64,000 nt of DNA from Nocardioides marmoribigeumensis. GTDB lineage: Bacteria; Actinomycetota; Actinomycetes; Propionibacteriales; Nocardioidaceae. Both the position numbers and the translations under genes were made by a program. Below the pieces are notes generated by a model, which did not search any database, was not told the origin of the DNA, and saw only the letters and a program-made list of their open reading frames with translations. The DNA lies in assembly GCF_031458325.1 (NCBI RefSeq), contig NZ_JAVDYG010000001.1:1674001-1738000 (forward strand), in the 5' to 3' direction. Positions 1-7,761 of the stretch are shown here, one piece after another. Every line of letters starts with the position of its first letter. Position 1 is the stretch's first letter.

Positions 1-31
1 CCCGCCGCCGCAAGGCCTGAGGTCTCGACAG

Positions 32-136
32 GCTCGACCACCGATCGACGCTCGACCACCGATCGACGCTCGACCACCGATCGACGCTCGACCACCGATC
101 GACGCTCGACCACCGATCGACGCTCGACCACCGGTC
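32..136. repeat. 18-bp tandem repeat array
   Basis: Five exact copies of gctcgaccaccgatcgac run head to tail (32-49, 50-67, 68-85, 86-103, 104-121), followed by a partial sixth ending in ccggtc at 136. The array begins directly after ggtctcgacag at 21-31, which has the look of a dispersed extragenic element known from actinobacterial genomes (tggtcgagcctgtcgagacc type). It lies just past the 3' end of the minus-strand gene at 147. There are no unique spacers, so it is not a CRISPR. Confidence 0.9.
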
Positions 137-146
137 CCGCCCAGGG

Positions 147-1214
147 TCAGCAGGTCGCGAAGAGCACCGCGCCCTGGCCGAGGTCGGACATCAGGGTGTC
201 GCGCGCCTTCACGTCGAGCCGCACGAGCCGGCCGTCCTGCACCGCGCGGGTCACCGAGAACCGGTCGCCGAAGGTGCCGCCCTGCCCGGGCGCGGCCCCC
301 CGCGCCAGGTCGGTGCGCGGCTGGAGGTCGTCCTCGGCCTGCGCGTCGGTGGCGAACCACATCCCGATCGTCGCGGCACGCCCGGTCCGCCGCGCCAGGA
401 CCAGCCCGTCGAGCGGGTGGACGCCCCCGACCTTGTCGGTGAGGCGGTCCCCCTCCTGCCGGTCGACCGGGTCGGCCTTGGACATCGCGAGGTCCTCGCA
501 GGCGAAGTCGCCGACCCACAGCTGGGCCGAGCGGACGTCGTCGCCGGCGGCCGCGACCAGCTGGGAGACCCCGTCCTCCGCCATCACCGAGTCCTCGTCG
601 CCGGTCCCGACCGGGATCGACTGCTCGAGGAAGGTCGGGTCGTCGGCCATCAGCAGCAGCCGCTGGTCGTGCAGCACCGCGACGTTCTTCTGGGTGGTGG
701 TGAGCGGCTCGTCGAGCGTCGCGACCAGGTCGCCGCTGCCGACCCACACCCCGTCGGGGTCCTTCGGCTCGGCGTACCCGGTCTCGCGCAGGTGGTCGAC
801 CAGCGCGTCCAGGTCGACCTCGTCGCGCAGCTTGAGCACGTCGACCGCGCCCTGGCGACCCTGGCCGTAGGCCTCCCACTCGGCGTCGGCCGGCGTGAGG
901 CCGTAGTTGGCCGACATCCCGGCGAACGAGTCCACCAGCGCGGAGGTCGTCGTGACGTCGGCGTCATAGCTGCGGCCGAGGAACGCGGTCAGCCGGTCCT
1001 CGTCGAGCGCGGCCTTGCCCCGGGGCGCGTCGAGCGAGGCCGACACGTCGCCCCAGTCGGTGAACCCCAGCCGCAGGCTGTCCTCGGGCAGGGTGCGCAT
1101 CGCGTCGGCGAACGCCGAGGTCGGTCCGCGCTCCTCGACCCACCACAGGACGCCCCCGGTGGCGACCCCCAGGACGAGGAGCGCGACGAGCCCGACGAGC
1201 AGTCGCTGGCGCAC
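147..1214 (-). CDS. membrane-anchored extracytoplasmic protein, unknown function
   Basis: 355-residue protein that I do not recognise. The N-terminus has one hydrophobic segment (about residues 4-24, LLVGLVALLVLG then GGVLWW) followed by a hydrophilic, acidic body, so it is probably tethered to the membrane with the bulk outside. The GTG start at 1214 is chosen because aagggaga lies 6 nt upstream and the membrane segment follows at once; an ATG further out at 1265 would overlap the divergent mutT1 start and add a non-hydrophobic leader. One Cys sits at the extreme C-terminus and one mid-protein. It is divergent from mutT1. Confidence 0.7.
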   Translation of the reverse strand: MRQRLLVGLVALLVLGVATGGVLWWVEERGPTSAFADAMRTLPEDSLRLGFTDWGDVSASLDAPRGKAALDEDRLTAFLGRSYDADVTTTSALVDSFAGMSANYGLTPADAEWEAYGQGRQGAVDVLKLRDEVDLDALVDHLRETGYAEPKDPDGVWVGSGDLVATLDEPLTTTQKNVAVLHDQRLLLMADDPTFLEQSIPVGTGDEDSVMAEDGVSQLVAAAGDDVRSAQLWVGDFACEDLAMSKADPVDRQEGDRLTDKVGGVHPLDGLVLARRTGRAATIGMWFATDAQAEDDLQPRTDLARGAAPGQGGTFGDRFSVTRAVQDGRLVRLDVKARDTLMSDLGQGAVLFATC

Positions 1215-1263
1215 CCGGGGTCTCCCTTCACCTCGTCCCGTTGGGTGATGTGACACTAGCCGC

Positions 1264-2151
1264 ATGGCACCACGTGGTCCGGTCCTCGCGGCCGGCGCGG
1301 TCACCCTCCGACGACGTCGCGGCACCAGCGAGGTGCTCCTGGTGCACCGCCCGAAGTACGACGACTGGTCGTTCCCCAAGGGCAAGCTCGAGCTGCACGA
1401 GTCCCCCCGCACGGCCGCGGTGCGCGAGGTGCTCGAGGAGACCGGCGTCCGCGTCCGGCTCGGTCCGCCGCTGGGCTCCCAGGCCTACCTGGTCGAGAAC
1501 GGCACGGGCCGGCTCAAGCACGTGCACTACTGGGTCGGCCGCGCGCTGGGCGACCACGACGTGTCGTCGTACACCCCCAACGAGGAGGTCGACGAGGTCC
1601 GGTGGGTCACGGTCGAGGACGCCCCCGGGCTGCTCACCTACGACTACGACCGCCAGACGCTGGCCGAGGCCGCGCCGTACGCCAAGCGCAGCGTGCCCCT
1701 CGTCGTCCTGCGCCACGCCCAGGCCGCGGCGCGCAGCCGCCACAAGGGGGACGACCGGCGGCGCGGGCTCACCGTCGCCGGCGGGCGCCAGGCCGAGCGG
1801 CTCGTCCCGATGCTGCAGGCCTACGGCGTCACGATGGTCGTCTCCTCCAGCAGCGACCGCTGCTGGCGCACCGTCGCGCCGTACGCCGCCGCGCGCGACC
1901 TCGGCATCGAGGTCACCCACGGGCTGTGCGAGGAGGACGCCTCCGCCGCCACCGTGGTGCACGAGGTCGCCCGGCTGCTGGAGGAGCGGGTCCCCGCGGT
2001 CCTGTGCACCCACCGGCCGGTGCTGCCGATGGTGCTGGAGACCCTCGGGCTCGAGCCGACGCCGGTCGACCCGGGGGCGGCGATCGTGGTGCACCACCGC
2101 CACGGCCGGATCGTCGCGATCGAGCGCATCGAGGCCCCGAGCGGGCGCTGA
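1264..2151 (+). CDS. mutT1: MutT1-type Nudix hydrolase fused to histidine phosphatase domain
   Basis: 295 residues with the two-domain layout of mycobacterial MutT1, an enzyme that cleans the nucleotide pool of 8-oxo-GTP species and hydrolyses diadenosine polyphosphates. Residues 40-62 give a complete Nudix box (G..., then REVLEETGV), and the C-terminal half is a phosphoglycerate-mutase-like domain with the R150-H151 pair in VVLRHAQA, where the usual RHG reads RHA. No clear ribosome binding site precedes the ATG; gacact at 1252-1257 ends 6 nt before it, so the mRNA may be leaderless. The family assignment is firm; the substrate is inferred. Confidence 0.9.
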   Translation: MAPRGPVLAAGAVTLRRRRGTSEVLLVHRPKYDDWSFPKGKLELHESPRTAAVREVLEETGVRVRLGPPLGSQAYLVENGTGRLKHVHYWVGRALGDHDVSSYTPNEEVDEVRWVTVEDAPGLLTYDYDRQTLAEAAPYAKRSVPLVVLRHAQAAARSRHKGDDRRRGLTVAGGRQAERLVPMLQAYGVTMVVSSSSDRCWRTVAPYAAARDLGIEVTHGLCEEDASAATVVHEVARLLEERVPAVLCTHRPVLPMVLETLGLEPTPVDPGAAIVVHHRHGRIVAIERIEAPSGR

Positions 2152-2180
2152 ACGGCCCGCGGAGACCACTGACAGCGTTC

Positions 2181-2220
2181 GTTCACCCGGCGTTCACCTC
2201 AAGCGGGGCACCGGTTCACA
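2181..2220 (+). promoter_or_regulatory. candidate PHO box upstream of pstB
   Basis: GTTCACC occurs at 2181-2187 and again at 2192-2198, exactly 11 bp apart, and GTTCACA follows at 2214-2220, two further 11-bp steps away (the middle unit is not conserved). Direct GTTCACC-like repeats with 11-bp period are the known operator of PhoP in Streptomyces. A possible -10, tacggt, lies at 2230-2235. This suggests phosphate-starvation control of pstB. Confidence 0.7.
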
Positions 2221-2285
2221 CGGGCTCCCTACGGTCATCGGTGTTGTCCCGACCTGTCGGCCGATCGAGAGCGTGGTGACCCACC

Positions 2286-3293
2286 GTGGCGACGTACACG
2301 ACCGCAACCCGCACCTCCCCCAGCACCCACCGCAGCGTGCCGTCCTTCGGCACCTTCCGCCGCGGCGGCGCGGGGGCGACGGCCACCGCGGGCACTGCGG
2401 GCGCTGCGGGCGCTGCGGGCACTGCGGGCACCGCGACCCTCGACGCCTCGGTGCTCGCCCAGGGCCGCCGCGACCAGCTGCGCGAGCTGCCCAGCAAGCC
2501 CGACCCGGTGATGTCGGCCCAGGAGGTCGACGTCTACTACGGCGACTTCCGCGCCCTGACCAAGGTCAGCCTGGACTTCGGCAAGAACGAGATCACCGCG
2601 CTCATCGGCCCCTCCGGCTGCGGCAAGTCGACGCTGCTGCGCTCCCTCAACCGGATGAACGACACCGTGCCCGGCGCGCGGGTCGAGGGGCTCATCACCT
2701 ACCACGGCCAGGACGTCTACGGCGCCGACGTCGACCCGATCGACGTACGCCGCCGCGTCGGCATGGTCTTCCAGCGGCCCAACCCGTTCCCCAAGTCGAT
2801 CTACGACAACATCGCCTTCGGCCCCACGTCGATCGGTACGAAGGTCCCCGGCGGCAAGTCCGGCATGGACGACCTGGTCGAGGAGTGCCTGACCAAGGCC
2901 GCGCTCTGGGACGAGGTCAAGGGCAAGCTCAAGCAGTCGGCGTACGGCCTCTCCGGCGGCCAGCAGCAGCGCCTGTGCATCGCGCGCACGCTGGCGGTCA
3001 AGCCCGACGTGATCCTGATGGACGAGCCCTGCTCGGCGCTCGACCCGATCGCCACCTCCCGCATCGAGGACTGCATGCTCGCGCTGCGGGAGGACTACAC
3101 GATCATCATCGTCACCCACAACATGCAGCAGGCCGCCCGCGTGGCCGACCGCACCGCGTTCTTCACCGCGCTCGCCGAGGAGGGCTCGGGCGACCGCACC
3201 GGCCTGCTCGTGGAGCACGACCTGACCACCAACATCTTCCGCTCGCCCCGCGACAAGCGCACCGAGGACTACATCTCGGGTCGCTTCGGCTGA
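2286..3293 (+). CDS. pstB: phosphate ABC transporter ATP-binding protein PstB
   Basis: ATPase of the high-affinity PstSCAB phosphate importer. Walker [10 protein letters not shown] is at residues 108-116, the LSGGQ signature begins at 222, and Walker B ends in D246-E247. The 335 residues exceed the usual 250-280 because of a 72-residue N-terminal extension that includes an Ala/Gly/Thr repeat coded by tandem 9-mers; the conserved core starts near residue 73. The GTG at 2286 lacks a strong ribosome binding site, so a start inside the extension (for example the ATG coding [10 protein letters not shown] near 2511) is possible. No pstS, pstC or pstA is next to it, which is unusual. Confidence 0.93.
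   Translation: MATYTTATRTSPSTHRSVPSFGTFRRGGAGATATAGTAGAAGAAGTAGTATLDASVLAQGRRDQLRELPSKPDPVMSAQEVDVYYGDFRALTKVSLDFGKNEITALIGPSGCGKSTLLRSLNRMNDTVPGARVEGLITYHGQDVYGADVDPIDVRRRVGMVFQRPNPFPKSIYDNIAFGPTSIGTKVPGGKSGMDDLVEECLTKAALWDEVKGKLKQSAYGLSGGQQQRLCIARTLAVKPDVILMDEPCSALDPIATSRIEDCMLALREDYTIIIVTHNMQQAARVADRTAFFTALAEEGSGDRTGLLVEHDLTTNIFRSPRDKRTEDYISGRFG
2390..2434 (+). repeat. 9-bp tandem repeats inside pstB
   Basis: Five consecutive units of the form gggc(a/g)c(t/c)gc at 2390, 2399, 2408, 2417 and 2426 encode the Ala-Gly-Thr rich stretch in the N-terminal extension of PstB. The period is a multiple of three, so copy-number change would keep the frame. Confidence 0.85.
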
Positions 3294-3323
3294 GCACCCT
3301 CCGGTGATCGAGGGCCCACCCCG

Positions 3324-3866
3324 ATGATCACCGGACTGCGCCTGCTCCTCGTCGACCCCCACGTCGAGCCGGGCACCGTGGAGGCGTTCGGTGCCGAGGG
3401 CTTCGTGCACCAGGCCGGTCGCGGCACCGACGCGCTGGTCGAGTACGGCTGCTTCTCCCCCGACGCCCTGCTCGTCGCCCCCCGCCTGCCGGACCTCGGG
3501 CTGGGGGACTTCGTGGCCGCCGTACGCCGGCGAGGGGACGAGCCGATCGTCCTCGGCGTCGGCGGCGAGCCCGACCTCGGACCCGTCGGCGCCGCGCTGC
3601 TGCAGGGCGCCACCGGCACGGTCGACCGGCCGTACGCCGCCAGCGACGTCGCGCTCAAGGTCTCCGCGTCGCTGCCGCGCACCACCGTCCGGCTCCCGCT
3701 CCTGCTCGGGCCCCTGCGGCTCGACCCGCTGGCCCACACCGTCCACCTCGACGGCGCCGAGGTCGCGGGGCTGGGGCTCAAGGAGTTCCGGCTGCTCGAG
3801 CTGCTCCTCCTCCGCTCCGACCGGGTCGTCTCCCACGTGGAGCTGCGCGACACCCTCGACGGCTGA
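3324..3866 (+). CDS. degenerate OmpR/PhoB-like regulator, pseudo-receiver plus truncated winged helix
   Basis: 180 residues. The N-terminal part has receiver-like spacing but the acidic pocket is lost (VDPHVEP at the start) and the phosphoacceptor position reads VAPRLPD instead of LLDxxLP. Residues from about 130 match the start of an OmpR-type winged helix (LKEFRLLELLL, then VVSHVELRDTL), but the protein stops before the DNA recognition helix and wing. It follows pstB by 30 nt and is probably co-transcribed. Either a truncated, possibly non-functional gene or a regulator that works by protein contact. An inverted-repeat element begins 64 nt after the stop. Confidence 0.7.
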   Translation: MITGLRLLLVDPHVEPGTVEAFGAEGFVHQAGRGTDALVEYGCFSPDALLVAPRLPDLGLGDFVAAVRRRGDEPIVLGVGGEPDLGPVGAALLQGATGTVDRPYAASDVALKVSASLPRTTVRLPLLLGPLRLDPLAHTVHLDGAEVAGLGLKEFRLLELLLLRSDRVVSHVELRDTLDG

Positions 3867-3930
3867 CCGCGCCGGCGCCGCCCGCCCCCCGCCGCGCGCC
3901 CGCCGCCGCCGGCGCCGCCCGCCCCCGCCG

Positions 3931-3993
3931 CGCGTACTCCGACGTACGCGCTGGACAAATCGGACATCGGCAGCTCGTACGTCGGAGTACGCG
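3931..3993. repeat. inverted-repeat element, copy 1
   Basis: Perfect 18-bp arms, cgcgtactccgacgtacg at 3931-3948 and its exact reverse complement at 3976-3993, enclose a 27-nt centre. The same element recurs in opposite orientation at 5060-5120, with arms identical over 17 bp and a centre that matches at 24 of 27 positions when reverse complemented. The two copies bracket the gene at 4058-5041. Could be a terminator-like hairpin, a dispersed REP-type element, or the ends of a mobilised unit. Confidence 0.9.
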
Positions 3994-4057
3994 GGGCCGG
4001 GCGGGGCGGCTGTGGAGAGCGCCAGCGCCGATCGAGCCGGCCGCGGCACCCTGCCGC

Positions 4058-5041
4058 ATGCCCTTCACCCCCCGCCTCGCGCTGCCGCCCGGCCTCGTCG
4101 TGCCGCGGCGCATCGACCCCGGCGGCGCGACCGGGCCGACCGCCGCCCAGGCACGGGGCCCGCACTGGCACCGGGTCGGCAAGAACTCCTACCGCCCGAC
4201 CCTCGCCGCGCAGCCCCCGGAGCAGCGCATCTTCGACGCGGTGGGCCAGCTCCCCTCGGGCGGCGCGGTCACGGGGTGGGCCGCGCTCCGCGTCCACGGG
4301 GCGGCGTACTTCGACGGCCGTCTCGCCACGGCCGCCGGGTGGGTCGACCGGCCCGTCCTCCTGGCGGCCGGCCGCAGCGAGGGTCGGCGCGCGGCGGCCG
4401 GGGTGCTGTTCAGCTACGAGCCGCTGCCTCCCGAGGAGGTCCAGGTCGTGCACGGCCTGCGCGTCACGACGCCGTCGCGGGCGCTGTTCGACGAGCTGCG
4501 GACGCTCAAGGTCCCGCGACGTGCGCTGGTCGCGACGGAGATGGCGGTGGCGGCCCGGGTGGTGACGCTCGACGAGATGCGGGTCTACGCACAGCTCCAC
4601 CGTCGCCGGCGGCGCAGCCTCGCCGCGATCGCCGTCCTCGACCGCGCTCGCCCGGGCGCCCGCTCACCCAAGGAGGTCGAGCTGCGCGACCTCCTCGAGC
4701 TCGGGACCGACCTGCCCCTGCTCGGCATCAACGTGCCGGTCTTCGACCTGCACGAGAACTTCCTGCTCGAGGCGGACCTGCTCGGCGTGGAGCGGGGGAT
4801 GGTCGTGGAGTACGACGGCGAGGACCACGGGTCGAGCGCCAGGCGGGCCCGCGACGCGGAGCGGGCCGACCTGTGCAGGCGCCACGGTCTCGAGCACGTG
4901 ACGATCGTCGGACCCGACCTGGCCCGTCCGGCGAGGATCGTCGACCGCGTCCAGCAGGCCTGGGAACGAGCCCGCCCCGTCACCGACCAGGTGCGCACGT
5001 GGACCACCGAGTGGCCGCCCGGCTGGGCGCCGTGGTGGTGA
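4058..5041 (+). CDS. AbiEi-like wHTH protein with putative VSR/DUF559-type nuclease fold domain
   Basis: 327 residues of a type common in Actinobacteria and often labelled as type IV toxin-antitoxin AbiEi family. The N-terminal half suits a winged-helix plus AbiEi-like domain (VTGWAALRVHGAAYF; LRVTTPSRALFDELR). The C-terminal region reads KEVE, then LLEADLLG, then VVEYDGEDH, followed by an R..D..R..L..HGLEHVTIVG stretch: the spacing of E, D and E-x-D residues of VSR/DUF559-like PD-(D/E)XK proteins. No cognate AbiEii nucleotidyltransferase toxin lies beside it. Nuclease activity is inference only. Confidence 0.65.
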   Translation: MPFTPRLALPPGLVVPRRIDPGGATGPTAAQARGPHWHRVGKNSYRPTLAAQPPEQRIFDAVGQLPSGGAVTGWAALRVHGAAYFDGRLATAAGWVDRPVLLAAGRSEGRRAAAGVLFSYEPLPPEEVQVVHGLRVTTPSRALFDELRTLKVPRRALVATEMAVAARVVTLDEMRVYAQLHRRRRRSLAAIAVLDRARPGARSPKEVELRDLLELGTDLPLLGINVPVFDLHENFLLEADLLGVERGMVVEYDGEDHGSSARRARDAERADLCRRHGLEHVTIVGPDLARPARIVDRVQQAWERARPVTDQVRTWTTEWPPGWAPWW

Positions 5042-5059
5042 GGCCCGCCTGCCGGGCCG

Positions 5060-5120
5060 GCGTACTCCGACGTACGTGCTGCCAATGTCCAATTTGTCCA
5101 GCGCGTACGTCGGAGTACGC
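5060..5120. repeat. inverted-repeat element, copy 2 (opposite orientation)
   Basis: Arms gcgtactccgacgtacg at 5060-5076 and the exact reverse complement at 5104-5120, with a 27-nt centre. Compared with copy 1 at 3931-3993 the element is inverted: reverse complementing this centre gives cgctggacaaat, then tggacattggcag, against cgctggacaaat, then cggacatcggcag. It lies between the convergent ends of the AbiEi-like gene and pit, where it could also act as a two-way terminator. Confidence 0.9.
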
Positions 5121-5122
5121 GG

Positions 5123-5158
5123 CGGCCGGGCGCGGCGCGGCGGCCGGGCGCGGCGCGG
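5123..5158. repeat. 18-bp GC tandem repeat
   Basis: Two exact copies of cggccgggcgcggcgcgg (5123-5140, 5141-5158) followed by a degenerate third. It lies between the inverted-repeat element and the 3' end of pit; no coding role is apparent. Confidence 0.8.
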
Positions 5159-5183
5159 CGGCCGGGCGGGGCGGGCGGCCGGG

Positions 5184-6281
5184 CTACGGGAGCTGGAGGA
5201 GGCGGAGGAGGAAGTAGCAGATCGCGGCCATGAGGCCCGCGGCCGGGAAGGTGAAGATCCAGGCGCCGACGATGTTCTTGGCCACGCCCCAGCGGACGGC
5301 GGAGACCCGCTTGGTCGCGCCGACACCCATCACCGCGGAGGTGATGATGTGGGTGGTCGAGATGGGCGCCTCGAACACGAACGCGGTCGTGTAGAGCACG
5401 CCCGCGGAGACCGACTCGGCGGCGAAGCCACGGGGCGGGTCGAGGTGGATGATGCGCCGGCCGAGGGTGCGCATGATGCGCCAGCCACCGGAGTAGGTGC
5501 CGAGCGAGATCGCGCTCGCCGCGGCGATGATCACCCAGACCGGGAGGCTGTCGTCGGCGGAGACGTGGCCGCCGGTGAGCAGCGCCAGGAAGATGACGCC
5601 CATCGTCTTCTGGGCGTCCTGGAGGCCGTGGCCCAGCGCCATCGCGGCGGCGGAGACGGTCTGGGCCAGGCGGAAGCCGCGGTTGGTGCGCGAGGGGTTG
5701 GCCTTGCGCCAGATCCACATGATCGCGATCATCACCAGCGCCGCGGCGAGGAAGCCGACGATCGGCGAGGCGATCATCGGGATGACGATCTTGTCGAGGA
5801 TGACCTGCCAGCGGACCACGCCGCACTGGGCGCCGTCGACGAGCTTGCCCCCGACGGTGCAGCCGGCGTCAGTCATCTCCGAGCCCGCCACCCCGGTGAA
5901 GAACTCGCCCGGGGTGGCCAGCGCGAAGGCCATGCCCGCGCCCATGAGCCCGCCGATGAGGGCGTGGGAGGAGGAGGAGGGGAGGCCGAAGTACCAGGTC
6001 AGCAGGTTCCACGCGATGGCGCCCAGCAGGCCGGCCATCACGACGGTCAGGCCGTGGGTGTTCTGCGGCAGGGTGATCACCTTGCCGACGGTGTTGGCGA
6101 CCTCCTGGCCGAGGAAGGCGCCGATGAAGTTCATCACCGCTGCCATCGCCAGGGCCGCCCGCGGGGTGAGCGCACGGGTCGAGACCGAGGTGGCGATCGC
6201 GTTGGCGGCGTCGTGGAAGCCGTTGGTGTAGTCGAACGCCAGCGCTACTGCGACGACCGCGATGATGATCGCGAGGTCCAC
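5184..6281 (-). CDS. pit: PiT-family inorganic phosphate transporter
   Basis: 365-residue integral membrane phosphate:cation symporter. The two halves each carry a PiT signature: DYTNGFHDAANAIATS near the N-terminus and GHGLQDAQKTMGVI in the second half. About ten hydrophobic helices alternate with short loops. The GTG start at 6281 is chosen because the first membrane helix (LAIIIAVVAVALAF) follows at once, and it leaves only 2 nt after the DUF47 gene stop. The pair is a known low-affinity phosphate uptake unit. Confidence 0.92.
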   Translation of the reverse strand: MDLAIIIAVVAVALAFDYTNGFHDAANAIATSVSTRALTPRAALAMAAVMNFIGAFLGQEVANTVGKVITLPQNTHGLTVVMAGLLGAIAWNLLTWYFGLPSSSSHALIGGLMGAGMAFALATPGEFFTGVAGSEMTDAGCTVGGKLVDGAQCGVVRWQVILDKIVIPMIASPIVGFLAAALVMIAIMWIWRKANPSRTNRGFRLAQTVSAAAMALGHGLQDAQKTMGVIFLALLTGGHVSADDSLPVWVIIAAASAISLGTYSGGWRIMRTLGRRIIHLDPPRGFAAESVSAGVLYTTAFVFEAPISTTHIITSAVMGVGATKRVSAVRWGVAKNIVGAWIFTFPAAGLMAAICYFLLRLLQLP

Positions 6282-6283
6282 GC

Positions 6284-6901
6284 TCAGGACTCCTTGACGG
6301 CGATCTGCTCGACCACGTTGGCCACCGACTCGAAGGCGTCGATGGCGGCCTCGAGGGAGTCGACGACGTCCTTGAGCTTCATCACCTCGAGCGCCTCGAG
6401 CTCGCCGTTGAACAACTTGGCGAGGATGCGGCGGTAGTGCTTGTCGCCGGCGTTCTCGAGCCGGTTGATCTCGATCCAGAACTCGTCGAGGTTCTTCATG
6501 CTCTGCAGCCGCGGCATCGAGTCGGCGGTGACCTCGGCGCAGCGCTGGATCACGCTCACCTGCTCGGCGAGCTCGGGCGGCAGGTCGTCGATCTCGTAGA
6601 GAAGGACCATGTCGACGGCCTCCTCCATGAAGTCCATGACGTCGTCGAGAGCCGAGGCGAGGGCGTAGATGTCCTCGCGGTCGAACGGCGTCACGAACGT
6701 CGTGTTGACCCGCCGGATGATCTCGTGGGTCGCCTCGTCGGCGGAGTGCTCGGCCTCGCGCATGCGGTCGGCGAGCGCGGCGCGGTCGGTGCCCTCGGTG
6801 AAGACCTCGTTGAGCAGCCCGGCGCCGTTGACCAGCTGGGCCGCCAGGGTGCTGAACATGTCGTAGAACGAGGCGTCGGCCGGACGGAACCGCAGTGCCA
6901 C
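6284..6901 (-). CDS. DUF47 (PhoU-like) Pit accessory protein
   Basis: 205-residue, largely helical, acidic protein of the DUF47/Pit accessory family, related to PhoU, which regulates or assists PiT transporters at the membrane face. Conserved-looking helical motifs include EHSADEATHEII, TPFDREDIYALASALDDVMDFMEEA and IEINRLENAGDKHYRRIL. Starts with GTG at 6901 behind aggagct. First gene of a two-gene unit with pit. A tagcat -10-like hexamer lies a few tens of bases upstream, without an obvious PHO box. Confidence 0.9.
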   Translation of the reverse strand: MALRFRPADASFYDMFSTLAAQLVNGAGLLNEVFTEGTDRAALADRMREAEHSADEATHEIIRRVNTTFVTPFDREDIYALASALDDVMDFMEEAVDMVLLYEIDDLPPELAEQVSVIQRCAEVTADSMPRLQSMKNLDEFWIEINRLENAGDKHYRRILAKLFNGELEALEVMKLKDVVDSLEAAIDAFESVANVVEQIAVKES

Positions 6902-7009
6902 GGGGAGCTCCTGACATCGAGGGATGAACCGCGGAACATGCTAGGGGCACGCGGGCTCCGGGACGCAATCCCCGCCGAAAGGGGCGCAGGCAGTCCCGAG
7001 CGCGGGCGA

Positions 7010-7183
7010 TCAGGCGGTGGCCGAGGGCCCGGGGTCGCCCCGGAGCCCCAGGAGATCGTCGATGAGCTGCTGGTCGAGGGGGCCGTCGGCCCGCCCGGCG
7101 ACGATCATCAGCGACGAGAGCAGCTCGACCTCCTCGCGCTGGACCGGGTCCTCGAGGGGGACGTCGAGTCCGTCGCCCATCAT
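7010..7183 (-). CDS. small hypothetical protein, 57 aa
   Basis: Small acidic protein (MMGDGLDVPLEDP, then QREEVELLSSLMIV, ending DLLGLRGDPGPSATA). I do not recognise a family. The start is placed at the ATG after aggaagga; a GTG one codon upstream is equally placed. It lies alone between DUF47 and cspA. It could be a short regulatory or adaptor protein, but only codon usage and the ribosome binding site support it. Confidence 0.5.
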   Translation of the reverse strand: MMGDGLDVPLEDPVQREEVELLSSLMIVAGRADGPLDQQLIDDLLGLRGDPGPSATA

Positions 7184-7320
7184 CACTGCATTCCTTCCTC
7201 GTCCCACACCGCTCTGACTCGGATTCCTACCCGAAAGGCAGGGGGACACACCACCGCAGGCTCCTGCACATCACGGCAACGCGACAGCGCGCGAAAGGTG
7301 ACGCGCCGAGAACGGGACGA

Positions 7321-7344
7321 CCCCGGTGCCGCGTGGCACCGGGG
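7321..7344 (-). terminator. GC-rich hairpin downstream of cspA
   Basis: Perfect 10-bp stem ccccggtgcc / ggcaccgggg with a gcgt loop, 32 nt past the cspA stop. There is no U-tract, as is common for terminators in high-GC actinobacteria. A second smaller hairpin (gccggcgcagccggc) lies just before it. Confidence 0.7.
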
Positions 7345-7375
7345 TCCAGACGGCCGGCGCAGCCGGCGTCGTACG

Positions 7376-7579
7376 TCAGAGGGGGCGGACGTTCTCCGCC
7401 TGCGGGCCCTTGGGGCCCTGGGTCACCTCGAACTCCACGCGCTGGTCCTCCTCGAGGGACTTGTAGCCCTGCGACTGGATCGCCGAGAAGTGGACGAAGA
7501 CGTCGTCGCCGCCACCCTCCTGGGCGATGAAGCCGAATCCCTTCTCGGCGCTGAACCACTTGACCGTGCCCTGAGCCAT
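7376..7579 (-). CDS. cspA: cold shock protein
   Basis: 67-residue single-domain OB-fold RNA/DNA chaperone. RNP1 is KGFGFI at residues 13-18 and RNP2 is VFVHF at 27-31, both complete, as is the start TVKWF. The 5' leader before the ATG may be about 90-100 nt: a tagct-like hexamer is present near 7671-7676 on this strand. Such leaders in csp genes often carry regulatory structure, but none is proven here. Confidence 0.97.
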   Translation of the reverse strand: MAQGTVKWFSAEKGFGFIAQEGGGDDVFVHFSAIQSQGYKSLEEDQRVEFEVTQGPKGPQAENVRPL

Positions 7580-7761
7580 GCTTCTGCCACTCCATCTGAA
7601 TCGACAATTCCCGGGTGAGCGACCGCTCCGACGAGGTCGTCACGGAGCCGCTCCTCCACGCGATCGCGAGCCTAGCAACCAGACCCAGGCGCACCACCAG
7701 CCCCACGGGGCGGGTCTCGTGGCTGCGCGGGACACGCCGCGGGCCAGGGTAGGTTGGGCCC

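Noticed and set aside
32-136. Regular 18-bp repeats as a possible CRISPR array
   Set aside because: The units are directly adjacent with no unique spacers, and no cas genes are present.
2235-4049. Long minus-strand open frame across pstB and its neighbour
   Set aside because: Antisense shadow in GC-rich DNA; pstB on the other strand has complete ATPase motifs.
6902-6960. GTTC-like repeats upstream of the DUF47/pit genes as a PHO box
   Set aside because: The two copies are 8 nt apart rather than 11 and poorly matched to GTTCACC.
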